This document shows, one piece after another, positions 53,795 through 63,076 of a stretch of DNA of 64,000 nt (its first letter is position 1; the number at the start of each line of letters is the position of its first letter). This DNA is from Jannaschia sp. M317 (GTDB lineage: Bacteria > Pseudomonadota > Alphaproteobacteria > Rhodobacterales > Rhodobacteraceae), in NCBI RefSeq assembly GCF_025141175.1, contig NZ_CP081156.1, forward strand, positions 40,828 to 104,827. The letters are read 5' to 3'. The notes below the pieces were generated by a model, which ran no database searches, was not told the origin of the DNA, and was given only the letters and a program-made list of their open reading frames with translations. The translations under genes and the position numbers were made by a program.

Positions 53795-56353
53795 TCAGGC
53801 CGTCAGATCGAACACCTGTCCGTTCAGCCGCAGGTTGATCTCTGCCTGGCCGTCGCCATCCACCAGCGCCCAGAGGATCTGACCGGTGGGGCGGTAGATG
53901 ACGAAAGCCTCCTGCACGTCGTCGGCGCCTGCGGTGGGGGTGGTCGTGACGTTGATCTGGAACTGGTCGCGGGTGGCATTGCCGCCATAGACAAGGACGT
54001 CGCCGTCCGCCGCGTTGTAGTCCTGGATCCAGTCGCTGCCGTGATCGGCAATGCCCAGATGGAAGAAACTGTCCGCATCCGCGCCGCCATTGACCCGGTC
54101 GGACCCGAAACCGCCGTTGACGAAATCCATCCCGTCGCCGCCAAAGATCACATCGCCAAAGGCGGACCCGGTCAGCGTGTCGTTGCCGGTGCCGCCGATG
54201 ACGGTATCGGCACCGAACCCGCCCGCGATCTGGTCGTTGCCCGCGTCGCCGCGCAGCTCGTCGTTGCCATAGCCGCCGTCGATGCTGTCGTCGCCGGCAC
54301 CGCCGAAGATCACATCGCGCAGGTCATCTGCGTCGCCCTCGCGTCCGCCCAGCAGCGTGTCGTTGCCAAGCCCCCCGATCAACCGGTCAGAGCCGTCGTC
54401 CCCCTGGAAGGTGACCGCCGCGTCACCCGCGCGCATCACGTCGTCCAGGCGGCTGCCATAGATGATCTCGATCCCCGTGAAGGTGTCGGTATCCCCGAAG
54501 TTATCGCGCACCGTGCCCGCGGCCATGTCGACCTCGATCCCCGTGCGGCTGTCGCTGCCGCCATAGGCCAGCCGGTCCTGGGTGCCCGCGCCGCCGGTGA
54601 TCGTGTCGTTGCCCGCGCCCCCCCAGACCGCGACGTTCAGGGCGAAATCCGCCATCACGAAGGTATCGGCCCCGTTGGTGCCGTTGACGTAGTCGATATG
54701 AGAGAAGGTGTCGTTGATCCGACCGTCACCGCTGACCACCGTGCCCGACCCGGTTGCCCCGCCGGTCCAGGTCAGGGTGATCCCCCCCACGTCGAGGCCG
54801 AAATAGCTCAGGTCGCTGCCCTCGCCAGCGGCCCAGGCGGTCGCGTTGCCCTCGATGGTGTCGCGGCCCAGTCCCGGGCTCAGCAGGTCGCCATAGTAAT
54901 CGTCGACCCCGGGCAGGCCCGCCGTGTCGCGCAGCAGGTCGTTGCCATCGCCCCCGTTGAGCGTGTCATTGCCCAGGCCTCCGTCGAGCGTGTCGTCGCC
55001 GTCCTCGCCGGACAGCCGGTCGTTGCCGGCCCGTCCCTCCAGCAGGTCGTTGCCGCCGCGCCCGTAGAACACGTTGTCCTCGGCCCCGCCGCGCAGGGTG
55101 TCGTCCATGTTGCGGGTGCCGCGCAGCTCTTCGATGTTGCTCAGCTGCTGGCGGAAGGCGGTGCCCTCCCAGCTGCCCAGGGCCACGCCGGTGGCCAGAT
55201 CGACGTTAATGCCCGTGCTCATGCCGCCGCGGTCGTAACGGATCAGGTCGCGGTCGCCACCACCGCCATCCACGGTGTCGTTGCCACCATCCAGGATGAA
55301 GCGGTCGTTGCGGTCGCTGCCGGTGATGGCATCGGCGAAATCGGTGCCGCGCAGCTCGATCAGACGAAAGGCCAGGTCCCTGACCACGGTGATCTGGTCG
55401 ATCCCGCCAAACCCGTCATTGGCCACGACGCCGGTGGCCAGGTTGGCCACGATACCGGTCGTGGGATTGTTGAAGCCGTTCCAGGAATAGCTGACACGGA
55501 CGATCTGATCCTCGCTGTCTGCGGCCAGGATCAGGGTGTCGTTGCCACCGCCGGGCCGGATGTTGATCCAGCCGTCGTCGCCGACGTTGATCTCGAACCG
55601 GTCGCCCGAGGCGCTGCCGGTGATCATGAACCCGTCGGTCGTCCAGTCCAGCACCCGCGACACGCCCAGGATCGTGTCGGTGCCCCGTGTGGTGGTGACG
55701 CTGCCGGTATTCGTGTCCCCGCCATCGATGCGTACCGTGATCGCCCCCGGCTCACTGGCGTAAAGCAGCGAATAGAAGTTGTCCTTGCCGCCGACATTGG
55801 ACTGACCGAAATCGATGGTGTCGTTGCCCGGCGTGCCGACAATGGCATCATCGTTGCCGTTGCGCGGCACGATCAGATCGTTGCCCGCCGTCCCCACCAG
55901 GTAATCGCCGAAGTTCGACCCCTGGATCGTGCCCGGCCCCGGCAGCCGGGAATAGAAGTCGAAATTCATGTCCATGCCGCTCGTCGCCCCGGAGGCATCG
56001 AAGACGAAGGCCCCCTGGAACAGGGCCAGCAGGGGGGCGGGATTGTTGCTTTGATAATTCGCCTCGACCGCCTGATCGAAGGCCACCAGCCCCACCGGCG
56101 GCGAGACCTCTACCGTGGCGATGACGCGCCCATCCTGGGCCACGGAGAAGCCGCTGATCGTGCCGCCCGTGGGGCTGCCCGTGGGGCTGAAAGTCATACC
56201 GCTGCCGGTGATCGTGACGATGGCCCCGGTGTCTGGGTTGCGCACCTCCACCCGCGTCGGCGTCAGGGAAATCGGCTGCAGACCCTGATCGGCCTCGAAG
56301 CCCAGGTCGAAGAATGCGGGATTGCCGCCGCTATAGGTAATGCGCGTTGTCAT
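53795..56353 (-). CDS. RTX protein, beta-rich N-module and long RTX region
   Basis: 852 aa from ATG 56353, with GGGG upstream; the in-frame extension to 56530 is not supported. Residues 1-170 (ITYSGGNPAFFDLGFEADQG; IVTITGSGMTFSPTG; TGGTISGFSVAQDG) resemble the head of the gene at 37737. Residues about 175-670 alternate RTX blocks with strands such as GINVDLATGVALG and FAFRLIELRGTDFADAI-like joints. The shared tail ends it ([44 protein letters not shown]); 210 bp of it are identical to the 34716 gene. It is divergent from the next gene. Confidence 0.84.
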   Translation of the reverse strand: MTTRITYSGGNPAFFDLGFEADQGLQPISLTPTRVEVRNPDTGAIVTITGSGMTFSPTGSPTGGTISGFSVAQDGRVIATVEVSPPVGLVAFDQAVEANYQSNNPAPLLALFQGAFVFDASGATSGMDMNFDFYSRLPGPGTIQGSNFGDYLVGTAGNDLIVPRNGNDDAIVGTPGNDTIDFGQSNVGGKDNFYSLLYASEPGAITVRIDGGDTNTGSVTTTRGTDTILGVSRVLDWTTDGFMITGSASGDRFEINVGDDGWINIRPGGGNDTLILAADSEDQIVRVSYSWNGFNNPTTGIVANLATGVVANDGFGGIDQITVVRDLAFRLIELRGTDFADAITGSDRNDRFILDGGNDTVDGGGGDRDLIRYDRGGMSTGINVDLATGVALGSWEGTAFRQQLSNIEELRGTRNMDDTLRGGAEDNVFYGRGGNDLLEGRAGNDRLSGEDGDDTLDGGLGNDTLNGGDGNDLLRDTAGLPGVDDYYGDLLSPGLGRDTIEGNATAWAAGEGSDLSYFGLDVGGITLTWTGGATGSGTVVSGDGRINDTFSHIDYVNGTNGADTFVMADFALNVAVWGGAGNDTITGGAGTQDRLAYGGSDSRTGIEVDMAAGTVRDNFGDTDTFTGIEIIYGSRLDDVMRAGDAAVTFQGDDGSDRLIGGLGNDTLLGGREGDADDLRDVIFGGAGDDSIDGGYGNDELRGDAGNDQIAGGFGADTVIGGTGNDTLTGSAFGDVIFGGDGMDFVNGGFGSDRVNGGADADSFFHLGIADHGSDWIQDYNAADGDVLVYGGNATRDQFQINVTTTPTAGADDVQEAFVIYRPTGQILWALVDGDGQAEINLRLNGQVFDLTA

Positions 56354-56577
56354 GAAATTTGCCCCTGAAACCCTTGATGCACCCATTCCAGATGCTCCTG
56401 CCTGGAACCCTAACGGCGGGTTGTTCGCAGGATCAAGGGTTTGGAGGTCTGGTGCGGTGCCGCCAATTCGCGACGAATGCATCGCAAACGGCTGGGGACG
56501 GCTAACCGAACGGTAAGATCCCGGCGGCATCCTGCGCCCCGCACGATCTGCTGGAGGTGCGGCATGGACGGCATGGC
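56354..56577. promoter_or_regulatory. Divergent region where RTX genes switch strand
   Basis: 224 bp between the leftward block and the rightward block. No gene is seen. It contains GGCTAACCGAACGGTAAGA near 56500-56518. It must hold promoters for both directions. Confidence 0.35.
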
Positions 56578-57984
56578 ATGACCCTGGGCGGCAATGGCAC
56601 CACGCGCACCGGCCTGGGCGGGCCGCGCGGCTTTGGCGAGACCGAGCTGCCGCGCGGCGACGACGGCAGTCAGCGGCTCGACCTGCGCGCGGTCTTCGAG
56701 GCGGGCTTCACCCTGTTCGGCACGCGGTATGCGGGCAATGACGCGATCTTCAACCTGAACGGGACACTGTCCTTCGGCACGGGCTTCGCGCCCTATCCGA
56801 CCGCCCCCGACGCGGCCCCGAACCGCGCCCTGATCGCCCCCTTCTGGGCCGACATCGACACCCGCCTGGACGGAGAGACCCCCGAAAGCGGGTCGGTCTG
56901 GCTGGACCTCGACACCGCCGCCGACGTGGTGACGATCACCTGGGACCGGGTCGGGGCCTACCGTCGGGATGCCAGCGTCGCCAACATCGTGCAGCTGCAA
57001 CTGCACGACCGTGGCGGCGGCGACCTGGACGTGGTGTTCCGCTATCAGTCGGTGACCTGGACCCAGGGCACCGCGCTGGACGACGCGGGCGCGCGCGCAG
57101 GCATCGCAGGCCCCGGCGGTGTCGGCAGCTGGATCACGCCGGGTGCCGATCACACCGCGCTGCGCGACCTGCCGGACCTGGGCGGCAACACCGGGGTCTC
57201 CGGGTTCTGGCGCTATGAATTCCGGGGCGGCGCGTTGCAGGACTTCGGCGGGGGCGGGGCCACCGGCGGGCGCGGCACCGGCGGGGCCGATACCCTGACC
57301 GGCACCGGGTTCGCCGACCGGCTGGACGGGCTGGGCGGCGACGACCTGCTGCGCGGCGGGGCGGGGGATGACACGCTCAACGGCGGCAGCGGGGTCGACA
57401 CGCTGGACGGGGGGCCGGGGAACGACCGGCTGCTGGGCGGGCTCAGCCCCGCCGACCTGCGCGATGTCATCTATGGCGGCGACGGCGACGACGACATCGA
57501 CGGCGGCGCGGGCAACGACGACCTGCGCGGCGACGCGGGCAATGACACGCTGGCGGGGGGCATCGGGGCCGATACCCTGTCGGGGGGCGCGGGCGACGAC
57601 CTGCTGACCGGGGCCTCGCTGGGTGATGTGATCTTTGGCGGACCTGGGGATGACTACATCAACGGCGGCTTCGGCTTTGACCGGCTCAACGGCGGGGCGG
57701 GGGCGGACCGGTTCTTTCACCTGGGCGTGCGCGACCACGGGTCGGACTGGATCCAGGACTATTCCGCGCCACAGGGCGACGTGCTGGCCTATGGCGGCCA
57801 GGCCACGGCGGCGCAGTTCCAGGTCAACTGGGCCGAGACGCCGCGCGCGGGCACCCCCGGCATCGCCGAGGCCTTCGTCATCCATCGCCCCACCGGTCAG
57901 ATCCTCTGGGCGCTGGTCGACGGGGACGCGCAATCCTCGATCCTGGTGGCCTCGGGGGGGGCGGTCTTCGACCTGCTGGCCTGA
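56578..57984 (+). CDS. RTX protein with nidogen-like (NIDO) domain
   Basis: 468 aa from ATG 56578 (GTG 56557 would add 7 residues; GGAGGT at 56553 fits neither spacing well). Residues about 20-215 look like a NIDO domain: GFTLFGTRYAGNDAIFNLNG, LIAPFWADIDTR and VTITWDRVGAY, then LQLHDRGGGDLDVVFRY. RTX repeats lie at about 240-360 and the shared tail follows with small changes ([44 protein letters not shown]). NIDO domains occur in extracellular adhesive proteins. First of the rightward RTX genes. Confidence 0.85.
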   Translation: MTLGGNGTTRTGLGGPRGFGETELPRGDDGSQRLDLRAVFEAGFTLFGTRYAGNDAIFNLNGTLSFGTGFAPYPTAPDAAPNRALIAPFWADIDTRLDGETPESGSVWLDLDTAADVVTITWDRVGAYRRDASVANIVQLQLHDRGGGDLDVVFRYQSVTWTQGTALDDAGARAGIAGPGGVGSWITPGADHTALRDLPDLGGNTGVSGFWRYEFRGGALQDFGGGGATGGRGTGGADTLTGTGFADRLDGLGGDDLLRGGAGDDTLNGGSGVDTLDGGPGNDRLLGGLSPADLRDVIYGGDGDDDIDGGAGNDDLRGDAGNDTLAGGIGADTLSGGAGDDLLTGASLGDVIFGGPGDDYINGGFGFDRLNGGAGADRFFHLGVRDHGSDWIQDYSAPQGDVLAYGGQATAAQFQVNWAETPRAGTPGIAEAFVIHRPTGQILWALVDGDAQSSILVASGGAVFDLLA

Positions 57985-58101
57985 GGCGCGCGGGTTTTTC
58001 CGGCCTCTCGGGGCCGTCGCGCTTTCTGTCGGGCGGCGCGGCGGCTAGAACGCCCCGGACTGCGGCCCCCCGGATCCGCACGGCACAAGGAGACCGCGTT
58101 C

Positions 58102-59499
58102 ATGGCACCCAAATTCGGCACCAGTGGCCTGCGCGGCCTCGTGGTCGAGCTGACGCCCGACCTTGTCACCGACTACACGGCGGCCTTCCTGGCGACCTGC
58201 GGCACCGGCGACGTGGTGCATGTGGGCTGGGACCTGCGCCCATCGTCCCCCGCCATCGCCGAGGCGGTGATCGCCGCGATCACGCAGGCGGGGCGGACGG
58301 CCAGGGTGCACGGGCCCCTGCCCACACCGGCGCTGGCGCTGGCCGCCCTGGGCGCGGGCGACAGCGCCGTGATGATCACCGGCAGCCACATCCCCGCCGA
58401 CCGCAACGGGCTGAAGTTCTACACGCCCCGAGGCGAGATCACCAAACCCGAGGAAGCCGCGATCCTGCGCGCGCTGGAAACCCCCGGCCTCCCCGCCGCC
58501 GCCGGCCTGCGAACGGACGCGGGGGACGCGGCGCGGCGCGCCTATGTTGCGCGCTACGTCACCGCCTTCGGGGCGCGGGCGCTCGACGGCCTGCGGATCG
58601 GCGTCTACGAACACAGCTCGGTCGCGCGCGACATCATGGCCGAGGTGGTCGAAGGGCTGGGCGGCACCGCGTTGCGCCTGGCCCGGTCCGAGGTCTTCGT
58701 GCCCGTCGACACAGAGGCCGTGGACCCCGAGACCCGCGACCGTCTGGCGGGTTGGTGCGCCGATCACCGGCTGGACGCGCTGATCTCGACCGATGGCGAC
58801 GCCGACCGCCCGATGGTGGCCGATGCGACCGGGGCGCTGGTGCCCGGGGACGTTCTGGGCCCATTGACCGCCCGGATCCTGGGAACAGAGACGGTCTGCA
58901 CGCCGATCTCGTCGAATACCCTGATCGCGCAGATGCCCGAGATCGAGACGATCCACTGGACCCGGATCGGCTCGCCCTTCGTGATCGCCGCGATGGAGGC
59001 GGCGCAGGCCGCGACCCCCGGCGCGCGGATCGCCGGCTACGAGGCCAATGGCGGCTTTCTGCTGGGAACGGCGGTGGCGGGGCCGGCCGGGCCGCTGGCC
59101 CCCTTGATGACCCGCGACTGCCTGCTGCCGATGCTGGCGCCGCTGGTGCAGGCCCATGCGGCGGGGATGTCGCTGGCCGATCTGGTCGCGACCCTGCCCG
59201 CGCGCTTCACCGCCGCCGACCGGTTGCAGGGCATCGCCCCTACCGTGTCGGGGCCGTTCCTGGACCATCTGTCCGACGATGCCGCCGCGCGGGCCGCGTT
59301 CTGCGCGGACCTGGGGCCCGAGGCCTCGGTCGATCGCACCGACGGGCTGCGGATGACCTTTGCGGACGGTGCCATCGTGCACCTGCGACCCTCGGGGAAC
59401 GCGCCGGAATTCCGCTGCTACGTCGAGGCGGAGACGCCCGCCCGCGCCCGCGACCTGCTGGCGCGGCACCTGGACCGGTTGCGCGCCCGGCTCGGCTGA
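58102..59499 (+). CDS. Phosphomannomutase/phosphoglucomutase family enzyme
   Basis: 465 aa; AAGGAG precedes ATG 58102. An alpha-D-phosphohexomutase: catalytic phosphoserine S95 in TGSHIPADRNGLKF, metal loop DGDADRP (231-237), sugar-binding GYEANGG and the phosphate loop RPSGNAPEFR near the C-end. TGSH replaces the usual TASH, a mild change. It interconverts hexose 6- and 1-phosphates, feeding sugar nucleotides such as GDP-mannose or dTDP-/UDP-glucose for the polysaccharide genes. It stands alone among RTX genes. Sugar specificity cannot be read from sequence alone. Confidence 0.88.
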   Translation: MAPKFGTSGLRGLVVELTPDLVTDYTAAFLATCGTGDVVHVGWDLRPSSPAIAEAVIAAITQAGRTARVHGPLPTPALALAALGAGDSAVMITGSHIPADRNGLKFYTPRGEITKPEEAAILRALETPGLPAAAGLRTDAGDAARRAYVARYVTAFGARALDGLRIGVYEHSSVARDIMAEVVEGLGGTALRLARSEVFVPVDTEAVDPETRDRLAGWCADHRLDALISTDGDADRPMVADATGALVPGDVLGPLTARILGTETVCTPISSNTLIAQMPEIETIHWTRIGSPFVIAAMEAAQAATPGARIAGYEANGGFLLGTAVAGPAGPLAPLMTRDCLLPMLAPLVQAHAAGMSLADLVATLPARFTAADRLQGIAPTVSGPFLDHLSDDAAARAAFCADLGPEASVDRTDGLRMTFADGAIVHLRPSGNAPEFRCYVEAETPARARDLLARHLDRLRARLG

Positions 59500-59640
59500 C
59501 GGGGCGGCCGCGCGGCGGCCCCGGGTGCTGCGGGCCTCAGGCACCGGAGGCCTGGATCATTTGACAGATGTCTTTGGACAGGCTCTGGTGAGGCACTTTC
59601 TTCAAAGCGCATCCCGGTCCCAATGAACAGGTGTCGTCCC

Positions 59641-61692
59641 ATGTCGATTTTCTTTGATTCCATTGCCCCCGATCTCACCACGCCGGGCCACAAGACCGCG
59701 ACGATCCTGCCCGACGGGCGCGTCGCGCTGCTGTGGTCCGAAGAGATCACGCCGGGCGGCGACAACGACCGCCAGATGCTGCAACTGGATGCCGCAGGGG
59801 CCAACCCACCCGCGCCGGTGGTGCTGGACGCAGGCGGCCTCCTCTATTCGGGCGCGACGATCACGGCCCTGTCGGACGGGAACCTGGCGGTGAGCTGGCG
59901 CGCCTACAACCGCAACGGCGGCGTCGAGACCGACCGCGTGCTGGTGCAGGTGCTGGACGCCCAGGGCACGGCCCAGGGACAGCCGCTGGCCTTCGACAAC
60001 GATCTCTACCGCCAGGACGTGATGCTGACGCCGGAGGGCACGGGCTTTGCCATGATCTGGCACGATCAATCCTATGACGCGGCCACCGATACGAACGGCC
60101 CGGTCGTCGTGCGGCGGCAGGGGTTCGACGCCCAGGGGGCCACCGACGGGCCCGCGACCGAGATCACGCGCCTGCCCGCCACGGTGCGGGAGCCCGAGAT
60201 GGTCGCGCTGTCGGATGGCAACCTGGCGGTCCTGTGGCACGCGGAGGGGCAGGGCAACACAGTCTCGCTGCGGGTCTTCGCCGCGGACGGCACCCCCGCC
60301 GGGGCCGAGGTCAGCCTGCCCTTCCCCGAGGGCGGCGCACGGTCCACCGCGGCCGACCTGGTGGCCCTGCCCGGCGGCGGGGTCGCGGTGATCTGGCGGT
60401 CTGGCGGTTTCGACACCGGCACGATCCGGGCCCAGGCCTTCGACGCCACCGGCCTTGCCACAACCCCGGCGCAGGTGGTTGCAACCGACAGCCAGACCGT
60501 GATCGACGCCATCGCCCTGCCCGGCGGGCGGATCGCGGTGGCCGTGGACGACCGGACCTACGACTTTGTGCAGGGCGGCGGGGGCACCACCTTCAACGTC
60601 ACCTTGCAGGAACTGGGTGCCGACATGACCCCGCTGGGCGCGCCCGAACGGGTTCTCTCGGGGGTCGATCACCCCTTCGACATCTCGCTGGCCGCCGATG
60701 CAAACGGGCGGATCGTGATCTCCTGGGAGGAAGACAACGGCGATCGGGCGGGCACCGCCCGTCTGACCCAGGTCGACGCCAGCGCCTTCACCCGTCTGGG
60801 CGACGGGGCCGACAGCGCCACGATGGACGGCACCGAGGCGGGCCTCGGCGCGGGCGGCGGCGACGACACCATCATCGGCTCGGCCCAGGACGACGCGATC
60901 CTGGGCGGCGCGGGCAACGACGATATCTCGGGCGAAGCGGGGGCTGACCGGATCGACGGCGAAGGGGGCGACGACATCCTGCGCGGCGGCGAGGGCGATG
61001 ACCTGCTGCTGGGCAAGGCCGGACAGGACCGCTTGATCGGCGACGCCGGGGCCGACACCCTGGTGGGCGGCGATGGCCGGGACCTGCTCAATGGCGGGGC
61101 CGGGGCCGACATGATCTACGGCTGGGACATGGACGGCACCCGCAACGGTGCCTTTTCGGATCTCAGCGACACGATCCTGGGCATGGAGGGGGCCGACACC
61201 ATCGACGCCGGGGCAGGCAACGACCTGATCTGGGGCGGCACCGAAGACGACTTCATCTTTGCCGGTGCCGGCGCCGACCGCGCCGCGGGCCAGGATGGCA
61301 ACGACACCATCAATGGCGGCAGCGGCAGCGACCTGCTGTTCGGGGGGGCGGGGAACGATACGCTGGACGGCGGCCAGGGGTTCGACCGGCTCAACGGGGG
61401 GGACGGGGCCGATCACTTCGTCCATGTCTCTCGGTTCCCCGGCGGCAGCGACTGGGTCCAGGATTACGACGCGGCCCAGGGCGACCGGTTGGTCACCACG
61501 CGCGACGGGGTGATGGCGGACTGGTACCAGGTCAACATCGCCAGCACCGCGAACGCGGGCGCAGACGACGTGGACGAGGCCTTCGTCATCTTCCGCCCGA
61601 CGGGTCAGATCGTCTGGGCCCTGGTCGATGGCGCGGGCCTGACCGAGATCAACCTGCAGATCGGCGACCAGGTCTTTGACCTCCTGGCGTGA
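59641..61692 (+). CDS. RTX protein with propeller-like N-domain
   Basis: 683 aa from ATG 59641, with AGGTG 7 bp upstream; 59623 is an alternative. Residues 1-380 repeat blades of the type LPDGRVALLWSE, LSDGNLAVSWRAYN, LSDGNLAVLWHAEG, LPGGGVAVIWRSGG and LPGGRIAVAVDD, related in pattern to the gene at 47227. RTX repeats lie at about 400-590. The tail is a divergent shared module: GSDWVQDYDAAQGDRLV, then EAFVIFRPTGQIVWALVDG and VFDLLA. A terminator-like hairpin follows at 61737. Confidence 0.86.
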   Translation: MSIFFDSIAPDLTTPGHKTATILPDGRVALLWSEEITPGGDNDRQMLQLDAAGANPPAPVVLDAGGLLYSGATITALSDGNLAVSWRAYNRNGGVETDRVLVQVLDAQGTAQGQPLAFDNDLYRQDVMLTPEGTGFAMIWHDQSYDAATDTNGPVVVRRQGFDAQGATDGPATEITRLPATVREPEMVALSDGNLAVLWHAEGQGNTVSLRVFAADGTPAGAEVSLPFPEGGARSTAADLVALPGGGVAVIWRSGGFDTGTIRAQAFDATGLATTPAQVVATDSQTVIDAIALPGGRIAVAVDDRTYDFVQGGGGTTFNVTLQELGADMTPLGAPERVLSGVDHPFDISLAADANGRIVISWEEDNGDRAGTARLTQVDASAFTRLGDGADSATMDGTEAGLGAGGGDDTIIGSAQDDAILGGAGNDDISGEAGADRIDGEGGDDILRGGEGDDLLLGKAGQDRLIGDAGADTLVGGDGRDLLNGGAGADMIYGWDMDGTRNGAFSDLSDTILGMEGADTIDAGAGNDLIWGGTEDDFIFAGAGADRAAGQDGNDTINGGSGSDLLFGGAGNDTLDGGQGFDRLNGGDGADHFVHVSRFPGGSDWVQDYDAAQGDRLVTTRDGVMADWYQVNIASTANAGADDVDEAFVIFRPTGQIVWALVDGAGLTEINLQIGDQVFDLLA

Positions 61693-61736
61693 CCGGCGGC
61701 GCGGGGCGGCGGCGTCTTGCGCATTGATCTCGAATT

Positions 61737-61765
61737 GACGGCACTCTCTTGATCAGGGTGCCGTC
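61737..61765 (+). terminator. Intrinsic terminator of the 683-aa RTX gene
   Basis: GACGGCAC (61737-61744) and GTGCCGTC (61758-61765) form a perfect 8-bp stem with a 13-nt loop, followed by GGTTTCTGTT. Confidence 0.65.
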
Positions 61766-61810
61766 GGTTTCTGTTAAGGGCGGCCTGATCGCCTAGAAAC
61801 AGGATATTCG

Positions 61811-63007
61811 ATGATTGACATCCGACAGCCCCATGCCAGCGATGCCCTGTCGGGCGAGGAACTGGCGCTTTATGACCTGATCATGGACTATCGCCAGGCG
61901 GAGGGCCTGTCGCGCATCCCCCTGTCGGCCGGGTTGACCACGACGGCGGGGCGTCACGCGCTCGACACCACCGAGAACTTCTGGGCCGAAGGGCGCGACT
62001 TCGAGCCGGGGGCCAATCTGCACAGCTGGTCGGATGCGCCCTATTTCGCCGACCACAGCCAACCGCAGAACATGTGGGACGCGCCGCAGCGCATCGGCAC
62101 CACCTATCCCGGCAACGGCTTCGAGATCTCGGCCGCCGGTCAAAGCACCATCGAAGAGGCGCTGCGTGGCTGGCAGGCCTCACCGGGGCATGACCCGGTG
62201 ATCGTCAATTCCGGCATCTGGGAACGGGCCACCTGGCAGTCCATCGGCATCGGCATCGCCGACAATGATCAGGGCCCCTATGGCGGCGTGGTCTATCACG
62301 TCTGGTTCGGCCGCGAGGTGGACCCCGAGGGTGGGCCCGACTTTACCGGGGGCGCGGACAACGATCGCTTCACCGGCAGCGCCGGGGACGAGGTCATCTC
62401 GGGTGGCCTGGGGTCCGACACGCTTTTGGGCGGCGCAGGCGACGACGAAATCACCGGCGGCACCTCCATGGCCGACCTGCGCGACGTGATCTACGGCGGG
62501 GACGGGAACGACACCATCGACGGTGGCTACGGCAATGACGAGCTGCGCGGCGATGCCGGTGATGACAGCATCGCGGGCGGGTTCGGCGCCGATACGGTGA
62601 TTGGTGGGGTTGGCAACGATACGCTGACCGGGTCCGCCTTTGGCGACGTGATCTTTGGCGGCGACGGGATGGATTTCATCAACGGCGGGTTCGGGTCCGA
62701 CCGGGTGAACGGCGGCGCGGATGCCGACGCGTTCTTCCATCTGGGCATCGCGGACCACGGCAGCGACTGGATCCAGGACTACAACGGGGCCGAGGGCGAC
62801 GTCCTTGTCTATGGCCAGGCCGGGGCCACCCGCGACCAGTTCCAGATCAACACAACGACCACGCCGACCGCAGGCGCGGATAATGTGCAGGAGGCTTTCG
62901 TCATCTATCGCCCCACAGGTCAGATCCTCTGGGCGCTGGTCGATGGAGATGGGCAAACGTCGATCACCGTCCGCGCGGGCGGGGCGGAGTTTGACTTGCT
63001 GGCATGA
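61811..63007 (+). CDS. RTX protein with CAP (SCP/PR-1-like) domain
   Basis: 398 aa; AGGA lies 7 bp before ATG 61811. Residues about 15-175 form a bacterial CAP domain: LYDLIMDYRQAEGLSRIPL, a GRHALDTT histidine, then NLHSWSD, STIEEALRGWQASPGHDPVI and a VYHVWFGRE end strand. A short RTX block leads to the shared tail ([44 protein letters not shown]). At DNA level the tail is almost the reverse complement of that at 47227, so it is an inverted copy. CAP proteins bind or cleave varied ligands; the role here is unknown. Confidence 0.88.
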   Translation: MIDIRQPHASDALSGEELALYDLIMDYRQAEGLSRIPLSAGLTTTAGRHALDTTENFWAEGRDFEPGANLHSWSDAPYFADHSQPQNMWDAPQRIGTTYPGNGFEISAAGQSTIEEALRGWQASPGHDPVIVNSGIWERATWQSIGIGIADNDQGPYGGVVYHVWFGREVDPEGGPDFTGGADNDRFTGSAGDEVISGGLGSDTLLGGAGDDEITGGTSMADLRDVIYGGDGNDTIDGGYGNDELRGDAGDDSIAGGFGADTVIGGVGNDTLTGSAFGDVIFGGDGMDFINGGFGSDRVNGGADADAFFHLGIADHGSDWIQDYNGAEGDVLVYGQAGATRDQFQINTTTTPTAGADNVQEAFVIYRPTGQILWALVDGDGQTSITVRAGGAEFDLLA

Positions 63008-63016
63008 AGCGACGAC

Positions 63017-63060
63017 AGTCAGGATGAATATTGAAGTAAATTCAAATTTTTATCCTGACT
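63017..63060. repeat. A+T-rich nested inverted repeat between RTX genes
   Basis: AGTCAGGAT (63017-63025) pairs with ATCCTGACT (63052-63060) around an A+T-rich centre that itself holds TTGAA-N5-TTCAA (63031-63045). It may be the terminator of the CAP gene or an operator/promoter of the next gene. Confidence 0.5.
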
Positions 63061-63076
63061 GATTGGGGCCCTCGCA

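Noticed and set aside
56410..57933. A 507-codon - strand frame over the NIDO-RTX gene
   Set aside because: Antisense shadow of an RTX gene; the + strand reading gives NIDO, RTX and the shared tail.
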